A stretch of DNA of 41,796 bases from Archangium violaceum Cb vi76 (GTDB lineage Bacteria; Myxococcota; Myxococcia; Myxococcales; Myxococcaceae), in assembly GCF_000733295.1 (NCBI RefSeq), contig NZ_JPMI01000042.1, forward strand, positions 1-41,796. The letters are read 5' to 3'. The position numbers were made by a program, and so were the translations under genes. The notes beneath the pieces were generated by a model. It did not search any database. It had not been told where the DNA came from and saw only the letters and a program-made list of their open reading frames with translations. Below, piece by piece: positions 33,023-40,621 of the stretch (position 1 is its first letter; the number at the start of each line of letters is the position of its first letter).

Positions 33023-34576
33023 TCACTTTTTCTTCCGTGATTCCGGGCGCTTGGCCGCCTGCTCGCGCCGGGCCTGCTCCTTGGCGTCCTTTTTCTGCCG
33101 CTGGCGCTCGAGGAATCCGGCCGAGGGCTGGGAGGGGCGATGGTCCTGGGCGGCCTCGCGGGGCTGGGTCCGCCTGCCCGGGGTGGGGGCGGCCTCTGGC
33201 GCCGGGGTGCGCCGGGCGGCGGTGGGGCGGCCCGCCGTGGGGGTGGCCCTGGGCCCCGCCTTGAATCCGGGGACGGGAGGCGTGGGGCCGGGGGCCTTGC
33301 GGGGTCCCCGGGGAGCGAAGGCCGTGTCGCCGGACTCCCGCTCGCCGTCCTGGTCCTCGACGGGCGCGCGCCAGGACTCGCGGATCTGCTGCGCGGAGTC
33401 CTCCGCGTACTCGAAGTGGAAGAGCCGCTTGATGACGAGCGTGGCGTAGGCGCCGGGGGGCAGGGTGAAGGCGATGTTGACCTTGAGGTAGCCCCGGTTG
33501 AGGTCGTCGTTCTGGACGCGGCCGATGACGAGCTTGTGCGGGATGACGACGGTGGGGCGCTCCTCGTGCTTGAAGAAGAGCATCCGCCGGGCCTCCTCGA
33601 CGCGGAGGTCCTCCAGCTTCAGCTTCTCGCGGCCGAGCACCCAGTCCACGGCCTGCTTCACCTTCGGATCCTCGAAGGTGCTGTCCGGGGCGAGCAGCGG
33701 GAAGGTGGAATGGCGCAGCGTCTCGAGCACCTCCATGTCCGCGTCGCGGTGGAAGAGCAGGGTGCCCGCCTGGTACTTCAGGGGGAAGAGGTTCTCGCGG
33801 GGCAGCAGCAGCTGGAGGTAGCGCCGCACGCCCTCGTTCCAGAGGTAGCTCTGGTAGGTGAAGAGCAGCATGGCGCGGTAGGACGCGTCGATCTGCAGGA
33901 AGGCGCGCAGGTAGTCGCCGGGGTGCTCGCGCAGGGACTTGAGGATGCGGTGGTACTTGCGGCTGCCCTCGAAGGGCACGCGCGCGTCCCACCGGCCCCA
34001 GTTCTCGCGCCAGAAGGCCTTCACCTTGGCGTCCTCGCTGCGGTCCAGCTCCGAGGGCTGGGCGAGGTAGTTGCGCAGCGCGGCCTCGAAGTCACCGCGG
34101 ATGAGATCCTTGGCGATGAAGCCCTGGCCGTGCTTGAGCGAGCCGAAGCGCTGGCTGTCGAAGTAGTTCACCACGCCCAGGCGGTTGATCTCCGCGGCGG
34201 CGAGGTTGAGCGGGCCGATGGACTCCTCCGTCAGCATGCGCACGGTGACGGCGAAGCGGTTGGAGGTGATGTTGGCGGCCGACAGCGGCTGATCCGTGCG
34301 CCCCAGGTACTTCAGGCGCAGATCGGGGTCCTGCATGTCCACGTCCGCCCCATCCACGGCGATCAGCTGCTCGGTGCGGCCCTGCTTGTCCTTCAGGCCG
34401 CAGTAGGAGATGGAGCCGGGCCTGAGGCCGAAGGCGTCGCGGATACGGTCCGCCGCGTCGAAGGTGGACAGCTTCTGCTTGTCCATCAGGTAGACGCGGT
34501 GGCGACCGCTCGGCACCTCGTCGAAGCGGTACGACTCCTTGACGGAGAAATCCTCGGGCTTCTGCTTGATTCGCAC
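33023..34576 (-). CDS. truD: tRNA pseudouridine(13) synthase TruD with basic C-terminal tail
   Basis: Predicted 517 residues. TruD converts U13 of certain tRNAs to pseudouridine. The catalytic Asp is Asp63 in YCGLKDKQGRTEQ; NYFDSQRFGS (near 136-145) and the later TFTLPPGAYAT-like end of the fold match the family, in which ~340-400 residues is usual. The last ~120 residues (from ~400) are disordered, Pro/Arg/Lys-rich and end in RRKKK-type clusters (EQARREQAAKRPESRKKK), an extension that could bind RNA or another partner. Start is GTG 34576 with GGGAG five bases upstream. It is divergent from the lipoprotein gene and separated from the sigma operon on the same strand by about 60 bases. Confidence 0.9.
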   Translation of the reverse strand: MRIKQKPEDFSVKESYRFDEVPSGRHRVYLMDKQKLSTFDAADRIRDAFGLRPGSISYCGLKDKQGRTEQLIAVDGADVDMQDPDLRLKYLGRTDQPLSAANITSNRFAVTVRMLTEESIGPLNLAAAEINRLGVVNYFDSQRFGSLKHGQGFIAKDLIRGDFEAALRNYLAQPSELDRSEDAKVKAFWRENWGRWDARVPFEGSRKYHRILKSLREHPGDYLRAFLQIDASYRAMLLFTYQSYLWNEGVRRYLQLLLPRENLFPLKYQAGTLLFHRDADMEVLETLRHSTFPLLAPDSTFEDPKVKQAVDWVLGREKLKLEDLRVEEARRMLFFKHEERPTVVIPHKLVIGRVQNDDLNRGYLKVNIAFTLPPGAYATLVIKRLFHFEYAEDSAQQIRESWRAPVEDQDGERESGDTAFAPRGPRKAPGPTPPVPGFKAGPRATPTAGRPTAARRTPAPEAAPTPGRRTQPREAAQDHRPSQPSAGFLERQRQKKDAKEQARREQAAKRPESRKKK

Positions 34577-34671
34577 GGGGCTCCCTTAACAGCGAGGGTG
34601 GCCTGAGAGGAAGGAACGAATGGTCCGGGGCCTGACAACCGGACATCCCTCGGCGTATCGTGCCGCGTCCC

Positions 34672-35631
34672 ATGAGACTCCTTCCCCTGCTCGCCCTGCT
34701 GACGGCCACCGGCTGTGCCTCGACCCTGTCCACCATGCAAACGGCGAAGCCGCTCGCCCGGGGCCAGTTCCAGGTCTCCGGCGCGGTGGGCGTCTTCGCC
34801 CCGGTGGGCCAGCTCGGCTCGCTGCTGGATGAGGGCATCACCCAGGGCAAGGAGATCCGGGACGCCATCGACTCCGGCCAGCCCTACCACCTGGAAGAGG
34901 CGGAGGCCCAGCGGCTGCTCGGCGTGGGCATGGCGCTGGCGGTGGCCCCTCCGGGTCCGGCCAACGAGCTGATGATCCGCACCGGCCTGCTGGAGTCCAA
35001 CACCCTGGATCTGGGCCTGCGCCTGAGCACCACCTCGCTGCGCTTTGACGGCAAGGTGCGCCTGGCGCACGGCGGCGATCCCGACGACTCCCTCCTGCCG
35101 GACTACCAGCGCAAGTCGTACGACCTGGCCATTGGCGTGGGCTACTCGCGTCACGTCTTCAAGAGCCCCGTCCTGGACGCGCTGGAGATCGTGAAGATCG
35201 ACGAGTTCTCCCGGTGGGATCTGGAGGTCCCCGTCTACCTGAGCATGGACCTGGGAGACATCTTCAAGGTGTACGCGGCCCCCAAGTACATCTACAGCCG
35301 CACCTCGCTGGACTCGCGGCTGGTGAACGCCTCCCAGTCCGGCCAGGACGTGACGGGCTTCGACCTGTCCCTGCCGTCCGAGGTGTCCAGCCACTTCTAC
35401 GGCGCCAGCGTGGGCTTCGCCCTGGGCTTCAGGTACGTCCACCTCTATGCCGAGCTCACCGGCGGCTACACCGACTGCCGCCCCGTCGTCTTCGGCCAGC
35501 GGCGAGATCTGGGGGGGGTCACCCTGTACCCATCCATTGGCATCGCCTTCAAGAACCCCTTGCCGCTCGGCAGCCGGGCGTCCCGTTCCGAGACTCCGCC
35601 AGCCCCGCAAAACCCGGTTTCGGTTCCCTGA
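34672..35631 (+). CDS. Outer-membrane beta-barrel-like lipoprotein
   Basis: Predicted 319 residues. The N-terminus RLLPLLALLTATGCAS is a lipoprotein signal with Cys15. After that the protein is built from alternating amphipathic strands (FQVSGAVGVFAPVGQLG, LDLGLRLSTTSLRFDGKVRLA, YDLAIGVGYSRHVF, WDLEVPVYLSMDLG, SHFYGASVGFALGFRYVHLYAELTGGY, VTLYPSIGIAF) typical of a small outer-membrane barrel. I do not recognise a named family. ATG 34672 was chosen over the GTG at 34660 because the signal sequence starts there. It is divergent from truD and followed ~100 bases on by the cyclase gene. Confidence 0.75.
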   Translation: MRLLPLLALLTATGCASTLSTMQTAKPLARGQFQVSGAVGVFAPVGQLGSLLDEGITQGKEIRDAIDSGQPYHLEEAEAQRLLGVGMALAVAPPGPANELMIRTGLLESNTLDLGLRLSTTSLRFDGKVRLAHGGDPDDSLLPDYQRKSYDLAIGVGYSRHVFKSPVLDALEIVKIDEFSRWDLEVPVYLSMDLGDIFKVYAAPKYIYSRTSLDSRLVNASQSGQDVTGFDLSLPSEVSSHFYGASVGFALGFRYVHLYAELTGGYTDCRPVVFGQRRDLGGVTLYPSIGIAFKNPLPLGSRASRSETPPAPQNPVSVP

Positions 35632-35732
35632 AGCGGCCTTCCAGGCGGGCGTCCGTGGCCGTTCCGGCGCTCCATCGGCTCTGGTAGTGTCCCGCCGGTT
35701 CCGTCGAAGTCCGGACCGTCGAGGTCTCGCGC

Positions 35733-37412
35733 GTGAGTCAAGGTTCCACCCAATCCGCAAAGTCCCTCAACCCGAGGGGGCCGCACCTCAAGGGGCGGTT
35801 CCCGGATGGAACGACCGGGGATTACCCCCTCGGAGACATGACGACCCTGGGCCGCCACCCGTCCAACACGGTGCGGCTGGTGGATCGCGAGGTGTCCAAG
35901 GAGCACGCCACCATCGAGCGGATGGGGCGCGACTTCATCCTGCGGGATCTGGGCTCGTCCAACGGCACGTTCGTCAACGGGCGGCGCGTGGCGGAGCTGC
36001 GGTTGCGGGACGGGGATGAGATCAGCCTGGGCACCTCCAAGCTCGTCTTCCACACCGGGGAGCCGGTGGCGGCCTCCGCTCCGCCCGTGCCGGGCCCCAG
36101 CGCCGTTCCGGGACGGGCGGCGCCCCGGGTGACGGTGGTGGCGCAGTCGCACTCCATCCCCGCGTTCCTCGCGCAGATGGATCAGCAGGTGCCGCAGAAC
36201 TTCCGGCCCGCCGAGCAGATCCAGGAACTGGCCACCCTCAAGCGCGAGTACGAGAAGCTGCGCATCGCCTACGAGTTCCACCGCCAGGTGAGCCAGCAGG
36301 GCAAACAGGCGGACCTCTTCGAGCAGATCCTCTCGGTGGCCTTCCAACTGCTGGCGGCGGACCACGGCGTCATCCTCAAGCCGGGCGCGGACGGCCAGTT
36401 CAACGCCGTGGCGATGAAGCACCGGCAGGGCAGCCAGCCCAACGTGATGGTCTCCGACACCGTGCTGCAGAAGGTGGCCGAGACGAAGAAGGGCGTGCTC
36501 ACCGCGGACGCCATCATCGACGAGCGCTTCTCCTCCTCGGAGAGCATCGTGGCGCAGGGCATCCGCTCGGCCATGGCGGTGCCGCTGCTGGCCAAGGGCA
36601 AGCTGGAGGCGGTGCTGTTCCTGGACTCGCGCCAGCAGACCAACGCCTTCTCGGAGAAGGATCTGACCATCCTCTCGGGCATCGCGGCGCAGGCGGCCAT
36701 CGCCCTGGAGAACGCGGCGCTGGGCGAGCAGATTCAAGCCGAGGCCATCACCCGCGCCGAGCTCAGCCGCTTCCTGTCGCGCGCGGTGGCCGAGGCGGTG
36801 ATCCGCGGCGAGACGGAAGACCTGCGGCAGAGCCGGCTGGCGGAAGTGACGTGCCTGTTCGCGGACATCCGCGGCTTCACCACCCTGTCGGAGAACGAGT
36901 CTCCGCAGGAGGTGGTGTCCATGCTCAACGAGTTCTTCACCCTGATGGCGGGCGTGGTGTTCCGCCACGAGGGGAACCTGGACAAGTTCATCGGTGACTG
37001 CGTGATGGCGGTGTGGGGCCCTCCCTCGCCGCACTCGGACGATCCGGCGCGGGCGCTGCGCGCGGCGCTGGAGATGCAGGACGCGGTGGAGGTGCTCAAC
37101 GGCTCTCGCATGGCGGCGGGCAAGCGGCCCATCGAGGTGGGCATTGGCGTGAACACCGGCCAGGCCGTCGTGGGCTACATGGGCAGCACCGAGCGCCATG
37201 AGTTCACCGCCATTGGCGACACGGTGAACACGGCCTCGCGCCTGTGCGGCCTGGCCCGGGGCGGCGATGTGGTGGCCAACCAGAGCACCGTGCAGAAGGC
37301 CGGCACCGGCTTCGAGGTGGAGCCGCTGCCCGTCACCCAGGTCAAGGGCAAGGAGAAGGGCGTCCAGGCGTTCCGCGTCCTCGGGTTGGAGATCACCAAC
37401 TCCCAGCGATGA
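35733..37412 (+). CDS. Adenylyl/guanylyl cyclase with FHA and GAF domains
   Basis: Predicted 559 residues, soluble, from GTG 35733. Domains: FHA at ~30-107 with GR (40-41), SKEH (55-58) and SSNG (75-78), which binds phosphothreonine; a linker and helix (~165-185); GAF at ~195-330; class III cyclase domain at ~365-550. Cyclase residues are present: metal-binding Asp378 (FADIRGFT) and Asp422 (KFIGDCVM), Lys418, Thr492 for base recognition, and Asn499/Arg503 (GDTVNTASR). It should make cAMP (or cGMP) from ATP/GTP as a homodimer. Architecture resembles CyaB of Myxococcus/Stigmatella. The stop overlaps the ATG of the Ser/Thr kinase gene (ATGA), and the FHA domain is the natural docking site for that kinase's phosphorylated partner. 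Confidence 0.9.
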   Translation: MSQGSTQSAKSLNPRGPHLKGRFPDGTTGDYPLGDMTTLGRHPSNTVRLVDREVSKEHATIERMGRDFILRDLGSSNGTFVNGRRVAELRLRDGDEISLGTSKLVFHTGEPVAASAPPVPGPSAVPGRAAPRVTVVAQSHSIPAFLAQMDQQVPQNFRPAEQIQELATLKREYEKLRIAYEFHRQVSQQGKQADLFEQILSVAFQLLAADHGVILKPGADGQFNAVAMKHRQGSQPNVMVSDTVLQKVAETKKGVLTADAIIDERFSSSESIVAQGIRSAMAVPLLAKGKLEAVLFLDSRQQTNAFSEKDLTILSGIAAQAAIALENAALGEQIQAEAITRAELSRFLSRAVAEAVIRGETEDLRQSRLAEVTCLFADIRGFTTLSENESPQEVVSMLNEFFTLMAGVVFRHEGNLDKFIGDCVMAVWGPPSPHSDDPARALRAALEMQDAVEVLNGSRMAAGKRPIEVGIGVNTGQAVVGYMGSTERHEFTAIGDTVNTASRLCGLARGGDVVANQSTVQKAGTGFEVEPLPVTQVKGKEKGVQAFRVLGLEITNSQR

Positions 37413-39367
37413 AGACCCTGAACTGCCCCAGCTGTGCGCGTACGCACGACGTGAGCGGCCTCGCGGAGGGTCACGAGGTGGCGTGTGCTTGTGGTGCCCG
37501 CTTCCCGGTGCGGACCGCGTCTGCCTCCGAGCTGGAGCCCGTGCTGTCCGCGCCCACGCTGGTGCGCCCCTCGTTGCCCGTGCCCGCGGTGGGGACGGCG
37601 CTGGAGCTGCGGGGGCAGGAAGGGGAGAACACGTCCCTGGGTGGCGCGGTGGAGCTGCCGGGCTACGAGCTGGTGCGCGTGCTGGGCCGGGGCGGCATGG
37701 GCGAGGTGTGGCTGGCCCGGCAGAAGTCGCTGCACCGCATGGTGGCGGTGAAGGTCCTGCCGCCACGGCTGGCGAAGGATCCCGAGTTCGTCACGCGCTT
37801 CGACAAGGAGGCCACGGCGCTCGCGGCGCTCAACCACCCCAACATCGTGCAGATCATCGATCGCGGGGTGGCGGGGGACCACTACTACTTCGTGATGGAG
37901 TACGTGGAGGGGCGCTCGCTGCGCGACGTGATGCGCGAGCTGTCACCTCCCGAGGCCCTGCGCGTGGCGCTGCAGGTGGCGCGGGCCATCGAGAGCGCGC
38001 ACGACAAGGACATCATCCACCGCGACCTGAAGCCGGAGAACATCCTGCTGGACGGGCGCGGGCTCGTGAAGGTGGCGGACTTTGGCCTCGCGGGCATCCG
38101 CCGGCCGGACTCGCGGCTGCAGCTCACCGCCACGTCGGTGGCCATGGGGACGCTCAACTACATGGCCCCGGAGCAGCGCCGGGACGCGAAGAACGTGGAC
38201 GGGCGGGCGGATCTGTTCTCGTTCGGCGTGGTGCTCTACGAGATGCTCACCGGCGAGATTCCGGTGGGGCGCTTCAAGCTGCCGTCCGAGCGGGTGCAGG
38301 GGTTGGACTCGCGGGTGGATGAGATCGTGGCGCGGCTGCTGGAGAACGAGCCCGAGGCCCGCTACCCGAAGGCCGCGGAGGTGTGCCAGGCGCTGGAGGG
38401 GCTCGTGTCGAGCACCTCGCTGCCGCCGGGGGCACTGCGGGACCGGGAGGCGCTGAGCCCGGTGCGCAGCCGGCTGCGGTCGGGCTGGCGCACGGTGCGG
38501 GCGGTGCTCACGGTGCTGGGCGGCCTGGTGCTGATCTTCGCCGCGGCGAGGCAGATGCTGGGCCAGGCGGAGCTGTTTCGCTGGGGCAACCGGGTGCTGG
38601 TGCTCGGCATGTGGGGCCCCCGGTGGAAGGACGCGGGCAAGCCGTGGCCGGCCAACACGGATGGGGAGCTGTTCGTGTTCTCGAGGATGGAGGACCAGAC
38701 GGACGGGAAGGTGCGGCTGCGGGTGGACTTCAAGGAGGGCAAGGAGGAGCTGAATGCCCACGCGGGAACGTGGACGCTGGAGAACGGGCGGCTCCACGTC
38801 ATCCAGGGCGGCGATGAGACCACGGATGAGCAGTTGATTCCGCGCGCGTACCTGGCCCACCGCTACTTCTCCAGCGACGACTTCTCCATCGAGGCGCAGA
38901 TGAGCGTGGCCTCCCTGGACAAGGGCTACATCCAGGAGCCGGACGCGCAGCATTTCGCCGAGCTGTCCTACCGGGTGACGGGGCTGCAGGTGTCCGTCTT
39001 CGCCATCCCGGAAGCGGGGATGCGGCTGGGCTGGAAGTACACCACGCCCGAGGGAGAGGTCGTGGCGGGCAACAGCGCGCAGGACGTGGAGAGCCTGGTG
39101 CAGGATGAGACGCCCGTGCCCTCGGGCTTCTTCCGCGTGAAGCTGCAGATCAAGAAGAAGAAGAACGGCGTGGACGTGACCGGGTATCTCAACGGTGCCT
39201 CCGAGCCCTTCGCGTCCAAGTTCCTGGCGGGATTCCCGGGGAGCTCGGCGAAGGTGGCGGTGGGGTGCCGCAACCTGGTCTGCACCTTCGACGACGTGGT
39301 GGTGCGGGGCATCCAGACGAAGAAGTCCGCGCGCACCAACAAGGTGGCGGAAACCCAACAGGAGTGA
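37409..39367 (+). CDS. Membrane Ser/Thr kinase with zinc ribbon and external jelly-roll-like domain
   Basis: Predicted 652 residues. The N-terminus has a zinc ribbon: Cys6, Cys9, Cys26 and Cys28. The kinase domain spans ~86-330 and looks active: GRGGMGEVW, Lys115 in VAVKVL, HRDLKPEN (Asp206), DFG at 224-226 and MAPEQ. A transmembrane helix lies at ~364-384. The outer ~270 residues form a beta-rich domain with W-x-L-E-x-G-R-L and RVKLQIKKKKNGVDVTGYLNG, resembling LamG/jelly-roll carbohydrate-binding folds, a probable sensor. ATG 37409 overlaps the cyclase stop. Together they suggest a kinase-FHA-cyclase signalling unit that links an external signal to cAMP. A hairpin follows the stop. Confidence 0.88.
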   Translation: MKTLNCPSCARTHDVSGLAEGHEVACACGARFPVRTASASELEPVLSAPTLVRPSLPVPAVGTALELRGQEGENTSLGGAVELPGYELVRVLGRGGMGEVWLARQKSLHRMVAVKVLPPRLAKDPEFVTRFDKEATALAALNHPNIVQIIDRGVAGDHYYFVMEYVEGRSLRDVMRELSPPEALRVALQVARAIESAHDKDIIHRDLKPENILLDGRGLVKVADFGLAGIRRPDSRLQLTATSVAMGTLNYMAPEQRRDAKNVDGRADLFSFGVVLYEMLTGEIPVGRFKLPSERVQGLDSRVDEIVARLLENEPEARYPKAAEVCQALEGLVSSTSLPPGALRDREALSPVRSRLRSGWRTVRAVLTVLGGLVLIFAAARQMLGQAELFRWGNRVLVLGMWGPRWKDAGKPWPANTDGELFVFSRMEDQTDGKVRLRVDFKEGKEELNAHAGTWTLENGRLHVIQGGDETTDEQLIPRAYLAHRYFSSDDFSIEAQMSVASLDKGYIQEPDAQHFAELSYRVTGLQVSVFAIPEAGMRLGWKYTTPEGEVVAGNSAQDVESLVQDETPVPSGFFRVKLQIKKKKNGVDVTGYLNGASEPFASKFLAGFPGSSAKVAVGCRNLVCTFDDVVVRGIQTKKSARTNKVAETQQE

Positions 39368-39372
39368 CGGGA

Positions 39373-39396
39373 GGACTCGTCCTGGAGGACGAGTCC
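39373..39396 (+). terminator. Perfect 10-bp hairpin after the kinase gene
   Basis: GGACTCGTCC (39373-39382) and GGACGAGTCC (39387-39396) are exact inverted copies with the four-base loop TGGA, starting five bases after the stop codon. No T tract follows. It is a likely transcript end or mRNA-stabilising stem of the cyclase-kinase operon. Confidence 0.6.
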
Positions 39397-39528
39397 GCGT
39401 CCGGGGGTGCACGGGAGTCTGCGCCCGGTGTGCTCTTGCCGAAGGCGGGAGGCGTCTCCACCTTTGGCCGGGCCGCGGTCCATCCGTGAGCGCGAGCCGC
39501 GGTGTGGACTCCGGGTCGAGGGGGAGCC

Positions 39529-40428
39529 ATGGACTTGCGGTGGGCATTCGCCCCGCTGTACGCGGCGGGCCTGGGTGCACTGGTGGTCGCGGCGTTCGCC
39601 TTTGGACGCAAGGACGCCCGGGCCTTCATGCCGCGCTGGCCGATGGCGTGGTTCGGGCTGCTGGCGGTGCTCTTCGCGCTCGTCGCGCTGCGCTACCGGG
39701 CCGGTCCCTTCATGTGGGTGTCCCCGGGAAAGCTCGGTGACGGGCTGGGCCTGACGTTGCTGGTGGTGGCGGCGGGGCTGGCGGTGCTGGGCTCGAGGAT
39801 CTGGGTGCGCGCGGATGCGCTGCGGGCCGAGGCGCCCCGGCGCATCGACGAGGGCGTGGCGGAGCTGCGCGCGGGGCGCTCGCCGGGGTGGGGCGTGTAC
39901 CGGGGCCGGCTGGCGTCGAGCGAGCAGGTGACGTCCCCAGGCGGCGTGGTGTGCGCCTTCTACGAGGCGGAGTTGCGCGGCGTCATGCCGGACGGGAGCA
40001 AGGGTCCGCTGCTGTCGATGGAGCGGGCGTACGCGCCGGTGCTGCGGGTGAGGGGAGAGCGGGCGGAGGCGGCGGTGAGCTTCTCGCCGGAGCTGCTGCT
40101 GGCGCCGGTGCGCATCCTCCGTTGTCAGCTGAGCCAACCCCTGGCGGAGACGGGCACCGGCGTGCCGGCGGAGGGCCAGGGGGTGGAGGAGTCGCTCTCG
40201 TACGAGCGGGTGGGGCGGCTCGGCGAGGAGTGCCTGGTGGTGGGCGAGCTGCGGCGGGGGCCGGTACCGGGCGTGTACGAGCTGCGTGGGAAGCAGGGAG
40301 GCCCGGCCATGGTCATCCTGGGCAACGCGGGCGAGGGCACGGGCTCGGTGCTGGCACGGCGGGCCTGGAAGCTGTTCGCGCTGGCCGGAGGGCTCACGGT
40401 GGCCGCGGCCTGGGTACTCGCGGGCTGA
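39529..40428 (+). CDS. Membrane protein with GIDE-like middle domain
   Basis: Predicted 299 residues from ATG 39529, preceded by GAGGGGGAG. Membrane helices near the N-terminus: APLYAAGLGALVVAAFAF, MAWFGLLAVLFALVALRY and LGLTLLVVAAGLAVLGS. The soluble middle (~115-265) has VYRGRL...VVCAFYEAELRG, which resembles the 'GIDE' region of MULAN-like proteins (a layout in which a short domain sits between two membrane ends); the similarity is weak. One C-terminal helix (LFALAGGLTVAAAWVLAG) closes it. Function unknown. It lies ~160 bases after the kinase gene, with the perfect hairpin between. Confidence 0.6.
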   Translation: MDLRWAFAPLYAAGLGALVVAAFAFGRKDARAFMPRWPMAWFGLLAVLFALVALRYRAGPFMWVSPGKLGDGLGLTLLVVAAGLAVLGSRIWVRADALRAEAPRRIDEGVAELRAGRSPGWGVYRGRLASSEQVTSPGGVVCAFYEAELRGVMPDGSKGPLLSMERAYAPVLRVRGERAEAAVSFSPELLLAPVRILRCQLSQPLAETGTGVPAEGQGVEESLSYERVGRLGEECLVVGELRRGPVPGVYELRGKQGGPAMVILGNAGEGTGSVLARRAWKLFALAGGLTVAAAWVLAG

Positions 40429-40480
40429 GGCAATCTGCCCCTCGGGGGTGCTTTGCCCCAAAGGGCGCGCTCCGGGGCGC

Positions 40481-40505
40481 TGTTACCGACCGTAACAAAG
40501 GTTAC
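40481..40505 (+). promoter_or_regulatory. Palindromic operator-like site upstream of the porin gene
   Basis: TGTTAC (40481-40486), a five-base spacer CGACC and GTAACA (40492-40497) form a perfect inverted repeat; a further half-site GTTAC follows at 40501-40505. It lies ~120 bases before the porin start and is the obvious candidate operator here. The cognate regulator is unknown. Confidence 0.5.
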
Positions 40506-40621
40506 GAATCCACACTGGACGCGGCGCGACAGCGTGGGTCGGTCAGAGTGTGGGTTCTATGGTACGGACGTTGCGTTCACAGCGTCCAGGCACCCATTGA
40601 CCCCACAACCCCAGGGAAGCC

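Noticed and set aside
35300-35700. Search for a tRNA, CRISPR array or attachment site in gaps across the window
   Set aside because: No cloverleaf-compatible sequence, regular repeat-spacer pattern or long direct repeat was seen in any intergenic region.
35466-37766. 766-residue minus-strand open frame
   Set aside because: Shadow of the FHA-GAF-cyclase and kinase genes; composition is typical of antisense in high-GC DNA.
37943-39580. 545-residue minus-strand open frame
   Set aside because: Opposite the Ser/Thr kinase gene; translation has no recognisable domain.
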